From CALOBA01 sp942491465 (lineage in GTDB: Bacteria > Pseudomonadota > Gammaproteobacteria > Chromatiales > Chromatiaceae), in the NCBI GenBank assembly GCA_942491465.1, contig CALOBA010000009.1, forward strand, positions 1 to 59,192: a stretch of DNA of 59,192 nucleotides, given 5' to 3'. The notes below the pieces were generated by a model. The model saw nothing but the letters and a program-made list of their open reading frames with translations. It was not told the origin of the DNA and ran no database searches. A program made the position numbers and the translations under genes. Of this stretch, positions 47,951 to 55,292 are shown in pieces (position 1 is the first letter of the stretch; each line of letters opens with the position of its first letter).

Positions 47951-48655
47951 TCACTCGGGCTCGTAGCGATACCCGACGCCGTAGACCGATTCGATGAACT
48001 GACGCCCGTCGAATGCAGACGCCAGCTTCCGGCGCAGATTCTTGACATGGGTATCCACCGAGCGCTCGGTCACCACACGGTGGTCGTCGTACAGCGCGTC
48101 GAGCAAGCGGGTCCGCGACAGGATTCGCCCCGGGTGTCGGCACAGCGCGGCGAGTAGGCGAAACTCCCCTACGGTGAGACGCAGCGCCTGGTCGTTCAGG
48201 CGGGCCTCGTAGCGGTCCTCGTCCAGCACAAGCCCGCGTTGCGCCTGCGCATCCGCGTCGCCGACCGGCCGGGTCAGCATCTCGACGCGACGCAGCTGGG
48301 CCTTGACCCGCGCCACCACCTCCCGCGGGGCAAAGGGTTTGCAGACGTAGTCGTCCGCGCCCAATTCCAGGCCCAGCAAGCGATCGATCTCCTCCACTCG
48401 CGCCGTCACCATGATGATCGGGACCGACGAGAAGGTGCGAAGCTCCCGACAGATCTCCAGTCCATCGCGCCCGGGCAGCATCAGATCCAGCACGATGAGG
48501 TCGGGCGGGGCCTCGCGCACCCGCGGCACCACCGCCAGACCATCCTCGATGCGCTCGACCTCCAGGGCCGAGGCGCGCAGGTAATCCTCGAGCACCTCGG
48601 CGAGCGGGGTCTCGTCCTCTACGATGAGCACGGTCTTGGCGGCGGCGGACGTCAT
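47951..48655 (-). CDS. baeR: BaeR-like OmpR-family response regulator
   Basis: The 234-residue regulator has a receiver domain with phospho-acceptor Asp57 (LIVLDLMLPG), acidic pocket VEDE and the lysine of YVCKPFAP. A winged-helix DNA-binding domain follows (LTVGEFRLLAALCRHPGRIL, VVTERSVDTHVKNLRRKL, VYGVGYRYEPE). The segment VTARVEEIDRLLGLELGADD is strikingly BaeR-like. Its likely partner kinase is at 39531-41045, not adjacent. The 229-base gap to the sugar-binding gene holds no clear site. Confidence 0.88.
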   Translation of the reverse strand: MTSAAAKTVLIVEDETPLAEVLEDYLRASALEVERIEDGLAVVPRVREAPPDLIVLDLMLPGRDGLEICRELRTFSSVPIIMVTARVEEIDRLLGLELGADDYVCKPFAPREVVARVKAQLRRVEMLTRPVGDADAQAQRGLVLDEDRYEARLNDQALRLTVGEFRLLAALCRHPGRILSRTRLLDALYDDHRVVTERSVDTHVKNLRRKLASAFDGRQFIESVYGVGYRYEPE

Positions 48656-48758
48656 GGGCGGCGTATCCTGCGATCTCTCTTGTGGCCTGCGGACAGGGGG
48701 ATTCGCCGATATTCTCGCCCATCCGAGGCGCGTTCTGCGAGCCTTGGGTCGCTCGTGA

Positions 48759-48792
<34 letters not shown>

Positions 48793-48822
48793 GCGAGTGC
48801 TCGATTACGACAACGATCCGGC

Positions 48823-49385
48823 GTAGGAACTCCGGTTTCCCGGAGCCCCCGCCACAGACCCGGACGTGCGGTTTTCCCGCATCTTATGTGGCGCGCCACA
48901 TAAGATGCGTAATGTGGCGTTGCCCGTTATGTGGCGGTGGGCCTGCCTGCGTGCTCCGTGTTCGACCGATCCCCCCGCGCCCACGCCGTGTCGGGGCTCT
49001 TCACCCGTTCGTGTCCCAACGCTGTCAGTTTCATGGTTTCACCTCATTACAGGAGCCTTCGGGGCTTCCCGAGTTCTCGAACGTCTCTCTTCCTGCATGC
49101 CACGGCCTGATGACTCCGGCGGACATCCACACGCTCGCCCTTGACGCGCGCTTCATGTTGGCTTCCAGGTCGTTGACCCTGTCGCCATCCGCGGGTTACG
49201 TTTCTCGAAGCTGTACCAGCACTTCAGGGAGCGCGATCTCCCCTACGGCCTACAGGATTCTCTGTGTACGCTTGCCCTGCAAGTTTGTTCGCGGCTTACG
49301 CCACTCCGCAGCAGGACCAACACTCGATACGGGTGGGTGGCTAGCCCTTACCCGACCGGGACTCTCACCCGGCAAGAAGACGCCA
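48823..49385 (-). mobile_element. group II intron relic without reverse transcriptase
   Basis: On the minus strand the right end reads like domain V and VI of a group II intron: ATGCGGGAAAACCGCACGTC, then CTCCGGGAAACCGGAG, ending CCTAC. The other end has a domain I-like start (GTGAGAGTCCCGGTCGGGTA, then GGGCTAGCCACCCACC). No maturase frame is present, so most of domain IV is gone. The 5' strand of domain V is replaced by a palindromic module at 48876-48932. Confidence 0.6.
48876..48932. repeat. 57-bp palindromic module, copy 1
   Basis: Positions 48878-48909 form a perfect 32-base palindrome with centre TGTGGCGCGCCACA. It is followed by TAATGTGGCGTTGCCCGTT. The module recurs at 52321-52375 with few changes, in both cases touching the same point of a group II domain V. 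Confidence 0.9.
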
Positions 49386-49399
49386 AGCTTTGCTCGGCG

Positions 49400-49466
<67 letters not shown>

Positions 49467-49542
49467 AGCATCGATCTGTCTTAGGCGCATTGCCATAAAC
49501 TGGCAAGGCCCTGCCCTGCTCTCTGCAAACCGAAACGCAACC

Positions 49543-50253
49543 ATGCCCTACCCCTTCGAGCCCATCGGCATCGTCCGCTCCCCGTTCACCGACAAGTTCG
49601 GCATCCCGCGCCAGCCGGGGTTGGTGGATGCCGCCGAGGGGCGGCTGCGGGTGCTGCCGCCCTATGATCGCGACGAGGCCTTCGCCGGGCTGGAGGGCTT
49701 TACGCACGTCTGGCTGGTGTTTGTGTTCCATGACGACTGCCTGGATGCGCCCTGGCGGCCGATGGTGCGTCCGCCGCGGCTCGGTGGGCGGGGCAAGGTC
49801 GGGGTGTTTGCCAGTCGGGCGCCCTATCGGCCGAATCCCATCGGCCTCTCGGCGGTGCGCCAGCATGGGCTGTGTCGGGATCGCGACGGGCTGGCGCTGC
49901 GGCTGTCCGGCATCGATCTGCTCGACGGGACGCCGGTGCTGGACGTGAAGCCCTATGTGCCCTATGCGGATCGTATCGATGGGGCCAGTGGCGGCTTTGC
50001 GATGGCGCCGCCGGACCTGGCGGCGGTGCGCTTCAGCCCGACCGCGGAGGAGGAGATCGTCGCCGCAGACCCGTCCGGGGCGCTGCGGCTGCGGCGGCTG
50101 ATCGAGCAGGTGATCGCCCAGGATCCGCGCCCGGGGTATATGGACCGCTACCCCGAGCGGCGCCGCTTCGGGCTGCGGCTGCATGATCTGGACGTGAGCT
50201 GGGAGCTGGACGGCGACGGGTTCCTGGTCACCGCCGTCCGCCCGATGACGTGA
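49543..50253 (+). CDS. trmO: tRNA (adenine-37 N6)-methyltransferase TrmO
   Basis: The 236-residue protein is a TsaA/TrmO (YaeB/VirR) family member: FEPIGIVRSPFTDKFGIPRQ at the start, then FTHVWLVFVFH, RAPYRPNPIGLS and the LLDGTPVLDVKPYVPYAD motif. TrmO methylates N6 of t6A37 in tRNA-Thr with SAM. The open frame runs upstream into the hexamer array, but the ATG at 49543 starts the conserved part. The stop lies five bases from that of the convergent peptidase gene. Confidence 0.95.
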   Translation: MPYPFEPIGIVRSPFTDKFGIPRQPGLVDAAEGRLRVLPPYDRDEAFAGLEGFTHVWLVFVFHDDCLDAPWRPMVRPPRLGGRGKVGVFASRAPYRPNPIGLSAVRQHGLCRDRDGLALRLSGIDLLDGTPVLDVKPYVPYADRIDGASGGFAMAPPDLAAVRFSPTAEEEIVAADPSGALRLRRLIEQVIAQDPRPGYMDRYPERRRFGLRLHDLDVSWELDGDGFLVTAVRPMT

Positions 50254-50257
50254 GGCG

Positions 50258-52129
50258 CTAGTAGCCGCTGAGGTCCGACTCCCGGAACGGCGTCGTCGGC
50301 GCGCTGCCGAGCATGACCTTGAGGGCCTGGTTCATGGTGACCAGGTCGTTGTCGAAGCCGCCGTGGTCGGGGCTGCGGGTCTTGTCCGGATCATCGTTGG
50401 TGTTCCAGGATTCGACGCCGGTCTGGTCGGCCTGCCGCCAGTCCTTCTCCAGCCCCATGATCGGTACCACCCGGCGCCTGTCCTGATAGGCGCGCGAGAC
50501 CAGGTAGAGGATCGACTTGCTGTAGGGACCGACGCTGTCGTCGCGCTCGCGCGCATCATCCAGATAGTAGTGGACCATGCGCCGGACCCGACCACTGACC
50601 AAGGCCGGATGCAGGTGCGTGTCGTACAGGTCCAGGGTGCAGGCGGGTCCGAACAGTTGCAGCGTGTCGATCTCCGGTCCGTCGAACCGGCGCCAGCGCC
50701 GCAGCAGATGGCCCACCCAGATGGCGCCGGCGCTGTGGCCGATGAGGTGCAGCCGCGGCCGCTGCGCCTCGGGCAGGGCCTGGAGCTCCTCGGCGAGGAT
50801 CGCCAAGGACTGGCTCCCGGCCTGGCCGACGCGGCGGAAGGCCTCTTGGGCGTCGCTGATCATCTCGCTCCACAGGGCATGGCCGATGCCGCGGGTGAGG
50901 CGTTCGATCAGGTTGTCCTTCCAGTCGCCGAAGCCACCGGCGCGGGCGCTGGCGAAGCGGTCCTTGCCGAGCACGATGTCGCGGAGTTCGGCCCAGACGC
51001 CGGTCTCCCAGAGGAAGTGGATCGGGTAGACCCGGTTGCCCAGATAGACGTCGCGCCAGCGCTCGACGCGGGTCGCGGACGCCTTGAGGTCGTTCAGGCC
51101 GCCGTGGGCGTAGAGCAGCAGGTGGCCCGGGGCGTCGGCGCCGTCGCCGGCCATCTGGTTGACGGCCCGGCCGAGCAGCGCGCGGGTGTCGGCGAGGGAC
51201 GACGGATAGTCGCCCTGGGGATCGAATTGGCCGTCGTCGATATGGATGTAGTAGTCGGCGATGTCGGCCTGGCGCGGGGCGCGGTGCACGCGATCGGCAC
51301 CGCCGGGGGTTTGGATCACCGAGCCGCTATCGAGGGCCAGCGGCGAGCTGACCGCCAGACCGGGCCGCGCGACCCAGGCGTCCCAGAAGTTTCGCTCGCA
51401 ATCGGCATAGGTCCAGATGGCAAGGCCGGGCAGCCGTTGGGCGCTGCCGTCGATCTCAAGCTCCAGCCCGCCCCAGCCCTCGCCCCAGGAGTTCTGCACG
51501 ATAAAGCCGAGGGCGTTGTAGCCGAGCAGGCAGAAGGCGTGGCCGCCGTTTTCCAGCACCTCCGGGTGGTAGGGGATCAGGCCATTGTCGACCTGATCCC
51601 AGCCGTCGTGGACGGCGGCGGTGACGAACAGCGCACCGGTCTCGGACAGGGCCGCGTGCAGGTCGACGCGGCTCGGCAGCACACGATAGTAGGCGCCGAG
51701 GGGGTGGCGCAGGGCCGCCTCGCGGACCTCGGGCGTGGCGATGCCCGGCTGCTCGACGCGATAGGGCCAGGTCGATTCCGGGCAGACGCCGTTCTTGGCC
51801 CAGCCCTTCATGGCGCCGCGGGCGCTGGAGCCGGCGTAGGCCTCGCCGGGCCAGCGGTCGTGACGCTTGGCCATCTCGTAGAGCATGCGGGTGCTGACCG
51901 GCTCGTCGCGCCCCTGGCCTTGGTTCAGATAGTCGATCATGGCCGCCAGCGCGAAGCCGGTGCAGGCGCCCTCGGCGCCCTGATCGCGCAGACGGATGCG
52001 CCCAGGCACCGGCAGCCGTTGCGGCGGCAGGGCTTGCAGCGTCGGTTGATAGACGCGATCGCGCAGGTCGATCGAGTCGCGGCGGGTGTCGAGCAGACGT
52101 CCAGCGAGGCGGGCAGCGGTATCCGGCAT
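50258..52129 (-). CDS. papain-like (C1) peptidase fused to an alpha/beta hydrolase
   Basis: The 623-residue protein joins two enzyme-like parts. Residues 1-260 form a C1-type peptidase: Cys56 in GACTGFA, His197 in GGHAFCLLGYN and Asn213 in VQNSWGEGWG give the full triad. Residues 330-600 look like an alpha/beta hydrolase: LLLYAHGGLND, then the nucleophile elbow GHSAG with Ser466. No signal peptide is evident. The ATG at 52129 (MPDTAARLAG) is chosen because upstream sequence is intron and MITE debris. Substrates are unknown. Confidence 0.8.
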   Translation of the reverse strand: MPDTAARLAGRLLDTRRDSIDLRDRVYQPTLQALPPQRLPVPGRIRLRDQGAEGACTGFALAAMIDYLNQGQGRDEPVSTRMLYEMAKRHDRWPGEAYAGSSARGAMKGWAKNGVCPESTWPYRVEQPGIATPEVREAALRHPLGAYYRVLPSRVDLHAALSETGALFVTAAVHDGWDQVDNGLIPYHPEVLENGGHAFCLLGYNALGFIVQNSWGEGWGGLELEIDGSAQRLPGLAIWTYADCERNFWDAWVARPGLAVSSPLALDSGSVIQTPGGADRVHRAPRQADIADYYIHIDDGQFDPQGDYPSSLADTRALLGRAVNQMAGDGADAPGHLLLYAHGGLNDLKASATRVERWRDVYLGNRVYPIHFLWETGVWAELRDIVLGKDRFASARAGGFGDWKDNLIERLTRGIGHALWSEMISDAQEAFRRVGQAGSQSLAILAEELQALPEAQRPRLHLIGHSAGAIWVGHLLRRWRRFDGPEIDTLQLFGPACTLDLYDTHLHPALVSGRVRRMVHYYLDDARERDDSVGPYSKSILYLVSRAYQDRRRVVPIMGLEKDWRQADQTGVESWNTNDDPDKTRSPDHGGFDNDLVTMNQALKVMLGSAPTTPFRESDLSGY

Positions 52130-52223
52130 GGCGCGGTCTCCAGGGCGGGTGGGCGATGCGGCTAACCCAGGTGGGGGAATCGGTCTTCCACCCTGGTGGT
52201 ATAGCACAAGCCGCCCGCGGGGT

Positions 52224-52260
52224 CGCTCCAACGCCCATAAGTCAGCGAGCGATGGGAACG
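52224..52260. repeat. degenerate MITE right-end fragment
   Basis: In reverse it reads CGTTCCCATCGCTCGCTGAC then TTATGGGCG, close to the right end of the MITE at 9832-9860. It lies just upstream of the peptidase gene. Confidence 0.45.
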
Positions 52261-52330
52261 CTTTGATAGAGGTAGGGAAGGCTTGCGCCTCCCCTCGCTG
52301 CGAACCGTACTTGCGGTTCTCCCGCATATT
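52261..52330 (-). mobile_element. group II intron 3' end relic
   Basis: The minus strand reads ATGCGGGAGAACCGCAAGTA then CGGTTC, a domain V 3' half, followed by GGGGAGGCGCAAGCCTTCCC, a domain VI-like hairpin. Nothing of the upstream intron is left. The palindromic module at 52321-52375 replaces the 5' strand of domain V, as at 48876. Confidence 0.55.
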
Positions 52331-52375
52331 ATGTGGCGCGCCACATAAGATGTGTAATGTGGCGTTGCCCGTTCG
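52321..52375. repeat. 57-bp palindromic module, copy 2
   Basis: This near-identical copy of 48876-48932 has two changes in the palindrome (52323-52354), which stays almost perfect. The shared tail TAATGTGGCGTTGCCCGTT ends where the RND gene fragment begins. Confidence 0.88.
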
Positions 52376-52382
52376 GTCGCCG

Positions 52383-52510
52383 GCCAGGGAGGCCCCGTGC
52401 TGAAGTTCACCAGCCGGTCGGTCTCCTCGCCGCCGTCGGCTATCTGGGCCACATCGCGGACATAGACCGGGGTGCCGCAGTGGCTGCCGACGACGAGGCG
52501 CTCGACAGCT
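52383..52510 (-). pseudogene. fragment of an RND heavy-metal efflux pump gene
   Basis: One frame reads RVAVERLVVGSHCGTPVYVR then DVAQIADGGEETDRLVNFST, matching the periplasmic docking/porter segment of CusA/CzcA-type RND pumps (VGxxxGxPVYLRDVA). Both sides are lost; the downstream side ends at the palindromic module. It overlaps the end of the spermidine-synthase-like gene by a few bases. Confidence 0.6.
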
Positions 52511-54029
52511 ACTCGAACCACCGATCCCAGCCCTGCCGATAATAGCGCAGGACCGCATGGTCGCCGATGCGGTTGGGCTCCACGTCCAGCCGGGCCATGT
52601 CCGGCGGAAAGTCGATCAGCGTCCGGGCCACCGCCGGGGTCAGGAAGCGCCTGTCCTGCGGCGGCGCGACCCGGCCCCAATCCAGCCGCATCGGTGTCGC
52701 CAACACGAATCCCCATTCGCCGAAGGACGGGATGTAGGCGTGATAGGGCTGCACGTTCAGACCGCTGCCCTCGGCCATCGTGTCGTGGATGCACCAGTAG
52801 GCGGCACGGGCGTAGAGCGGCGACGTGGCCTGGGTGACCATGACGCCGGCAGCGGCCAGCCGGCTCGCGACCAGCCGATAGAAGCTGGTGGTGTAGAGCT
52901 TGCTGAGCCCCGGGGTGCGCGGGTCCGGCAGGTCGATGAGGACGACATCCCAGAGCTGCGCGGACTGCTCCAGATAGTGCTGGGCATCGGCGTTGACGAT
53001 CTGCACCCGCGGGTCGTTGAGCGCGTCGCCGTTGAGCCGTCGCAGCAGCGGATTGCGCCCGAACAGCCCGGTGACGGCGGGGTCCAGGTCCACCAGCGTG
53101 ACCGACTCGACCTCGGGCCAGCGCAGTACCTCGCGGGCGGCCAGGCCGTCGCCGCCGCCGAGGATCAGCACCCGATGGCGGCTCGGGGCCAGGCTCAGGG
53201 CCGGATGCACCAGCGACTCGTGGTAGCGGTACTCGTCCAGGGAGTCGAACTGCAGCGCACCGTTGATGAAGAAGCGCAGCCGCTCGCCGTTGCGGGTCAG
53301 CACCAGGCGCTGGTAGGGCGTGGACTCGGCGAAGACGATCTCGTCGGCGTACAGCCGGTCCTCGAACAGGCGGGTGAGCTGCGGGGCCTGCACCACCAGC
53401 GCGACCAGCAGCACCACCGAGCCCATCAACCCCAGCAGCAGCCGCCGCGGGCGCATCAGCTCGGCTCGGAAGACCCACAGCGCAAGCGCCGCCACCAGCA
53501 TGTTCAACAGCCCGAAGACCAGGCCGGTGCGCAGCAGCCCCAACTGCGGCACCAGCACCAGCGGGAACAGCAGCGCCGCGGCCAGGGCACCGATATAGTC
53601 CGCCGTCAGCACGTTGGAGATGTTGACCCGAAGCTCGCGCAGCCGCTCCAACAGCCGCACCACCAGCGGGATCTCCAGCCCCACCAGGGCGCCGATCAGG
53701 CCGCAGCACAGCAGCAGAAAGGGCCGATAGCTGGACAGCGACGCAAAGGCGAACGACAGCACCAACGGGGCCAGCCCGCCGGCAAGCCCGACACCGATCT
53801 GCACCCGGATGAAGTTTCCGGCCAGGTCGGTGCGGGCAAACCGCGACAGCCAGGAACCGAGCCCCATCGCAGTCATGAACAGCCCGATGACCAGCGAGAA
53901 CTCCAGCACCGAGTCGCCCATCAGGTAGCTCGACAGGGTGCCGAGCAGCAGCTCGTAGACCAGGCCGCAGACGGCGATGACGAAGGTGCCCAGCAGCAGC
54001 ATCAGCTGGCGTGGGTCAAGTGAGTGCAA
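52509..54029 (-). CDS. membrane-fused spermidine synthase-like aminopropyltransferase
   Basis: The 506-residue protein has about seven membrane helices in its first 220 residues. A spermidine-synthase-type SAM-fold domain follows: YQRLVLTRNGERLRFFINGA, HESLVHPAL, VLILGGGDGLAAREVLRW, and DVVLIDLPDPRTPGLSKLY. Polyamine synthases of this membrane-fused type are common in proteobacteria; the exact product is uncertain. The start is the TTG at 54029, with GAGG seven bases before. The H1-like gene ends 120 bases upstream. Confidence 0.87.
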   Translation of the reverse strand: MHSLDPRQLMLLLGTFVIAVCGLVYELLLGTLSSYLMGDSVLEFSLVIGLFMTAMGLGSWLSRFARTDLAGNFIRVQIGVGLAGGLAPLVLSFAFASLSSYRPFLLLCCGLIGALVGLEIPLVVRLLERLRELRVNISNVLTADYIGALAAALLFPLVLVPQLGLLRTGLVFGLLNMLVAALALWVFRAELMRPRRLLLGLMGSVVLLVALVVQAPQLTRLFEDRLYADEIVFAESTPYQRLVLTRNGERLRFFINGALQFDSLDEYRYHESLVHPALSLAPSRHRVLILGGGDGLAAREVLRWPEVESVTLVDLDPAVTGLFGRNPLLRRLNGDALNDPRVQIVNADAQHYLEQSAQLWDVVLIDLPDPRTPGLSKLYTTSFYRLVASRLAAAGVMVTQATSPLYARAAYWCIHDTMAEGSGLNVQPYHAYIPSFGEWGFVLATPMRLDWGRVAPPQDRRFLTPAVARTLIDFPPDMARLDVEPNRIGDHAVLRYYRQGWDRWFE

Positions 54030-54149
54030 TGATTCGCCTCGGTAAAGGTGCGCAGTGGGAGGCTTGAGCCACGAGGCGACAGTGATCGCCCGCGATGACC
54101 AGTCGATCGCCTGTCCGGCCAGACCAAACAGGGTGTCCGGCGTTGCCGA

Positions 54150-54579
54150 CTATTTCACCGGCGCCTTCTTCGCGACCGCCTTCTTGGTCGTGGCCTTCTT
54201 CGTGGCCGCCTTCTTGGTCGCCGCCTTCTTGGTCGCGGCCTTCTTGGTCGCGGCCTTCTTGGTCGTGGCCTTCTTGGCCGGCCTTCTTGGTCGCCGCCTT
54301 CTTGGTCGTGGCCTTCTTGGTCGCGGCCTTGTTGACCGCAACCTTCTTCGCGGCCACCGGCTTCGGTGCCGGCGCGGGGCTCGCCGACGCGGAACCCCCC
54401 TCGGCCGAGCCCGTGCCCGCCGTTGGGGTCGGCGCCGGCTCGGGTGCGCTCGAGCCGATCCCGCCGGGCGGGTCGGCAGCCTTGTCATCCGCGGCATCAG
54501 GCTTCGGCGCAGGCGGGCTCGTCTGCGTGCGCATCGCGCTCGCCAAGCCGTCAAAGATACCCCTGATGATGTCGTACAT
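54150..54579 (-). CDS. Lys/Ala-rich histone H1-like protein with a frameshift in its repeat tract
   Basis: The ATG at 54579 begins MYDIIRGIFDGLASAMRTQT, followed by a Pro/Ala/Ser linker and then KKAATKKATTKKAATKKA repeats encoded by 15-base units. Near 54270-54290 one unit is two bases short (GCCTTCTTGGCCGGCCTTC on the plus strand). The annotated frame then turns into acidic QEGHDQEGRD, while the other frame continues KKAATKKA repeats to KKAVAKKAPVK and a stop at 54150. The intended product of about 143 residues would resemble AlgP/H1-like DNA-binding tails. Slippage, phase variation or a sequence error could explain the shift. Confidence 0.65.
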
Positions 54580-54689
54580 GATGCGCTCCGGATGATTGGA
54601 CCTAAAAAATGGGGGGCGATTGTACCGAAGCGCATCCGGGGATTCATCGCCGATCCGCAATGGCGCGGCCTGCGGGCCTCGGCCCCCAA

Positions 54690-54906
54690 TGCCGTTAAGT
54701 CAAGGTTCAGAAACAAGTGGTGCAGACGCAACCACGAAGTGGCCAAGTCAAAGGCTCAGCGAGCGGGCGTCTGCACCACTTGTTTTTGAACCGATCCTAA
54801 GTTGAGCCGTGGGAGCGGCTTCCAGCCGCGACGGTCGCCGCGCGAGCCGAGTCGCGGCTTGAAGCCGCTCCCACAAAGCGCTCCCATCGCTCGCTAACTT
54901 AATGGC
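54690..54906. mobile_element. MITE (REP-bearing), copy 3, interrupted
   Basis: It has the left end TGCCGTTAAGT, the hairpin GTGGGAGCGGCTTCCAGCCG and the right end GCTAACTTAATGGCA like copy 1. It is split near its left end by the inverted repeat at 54704-54792. Confidence 0.72.
54704..54792. mobile_element. 89-bp inverted-repeat element nested in the MITE
   Basis: Arms of 26 bases (54704-54729 and 54767-54792) are complementary with one mismatch, starting GGTTCAGAAACAAGTGGTGC. The centre is about 37 bases. TAAGT lies on both sides, consistent with a short target duplication from the MITE end. Confidence 0.7.
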
Positions 54907-55131
54907 ATTGGCCTCTGCCCCAGCGACGGGGTCGCCCCGAGGCCGGATCGGAGAACTGTGCAGGGGCTCACACTTCCCTGGGTCCGACTGGGCTTTAATA
55001 GACACAAGCTCGAACGCGTCGGGCACCCGCCAGGCCGGACGCGCGCACACAGCGCAAGACCGGCAGACTGCGGGGACCGGTCACCCAAGACGAATCCGAT
55101 TGCAGAGGCTAGCCATTTCAACGAACCGAGG

Positions 55132-55252
55132 TATACTAAGCCTCAGACCCGACACGAGGTGGTCGTCAGGATCGGCAGCATAAGCCGCCGCGCCCCCTCA
55201 ACGGTCCCTAGCTGTGCGTCCTTTGGCGGCCTGAACAGGCCGCTTTTTTTTG
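55132..55252 (+). ncRNA. candidate small RNA ending in a terminator
   Basis: TATACT at 55132 could be a -10 box, although no good -35 box is at the right distance. About 110 bases later a strong terminator follows, and no open frame of note lies between. The family is not recognised. Confidence 0.25.
55226..55252 (+). terminator. Rho-independent terminator
   Basis: GCGGCCT-GAAC-AGGCCGC is a perfect seven-pair stem followed by nine T. On the plus strand no protein gene lies upstream within 700 bases, so it ends an unannotated transcript. The Kef-type gene on the other strand ends 40 bases away. Confidence 0.8.
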
Positions 55253-55292
55253 CCCGCAATTCGGCGTTCAGCGCAACCCGCGCCCCTCTCGA

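Noticed and set aside
43066..48655. Hidden ABC permease or ATPase genes in the polyol locus
   Set aside because: All coding space is occupied by the genes listed; no EAA loop or Walker motif was seen there.
48823..49385. Functional group II intron with maturase
   Set aside because: No reverse transcriptase frame exists and domain V is disrupted.
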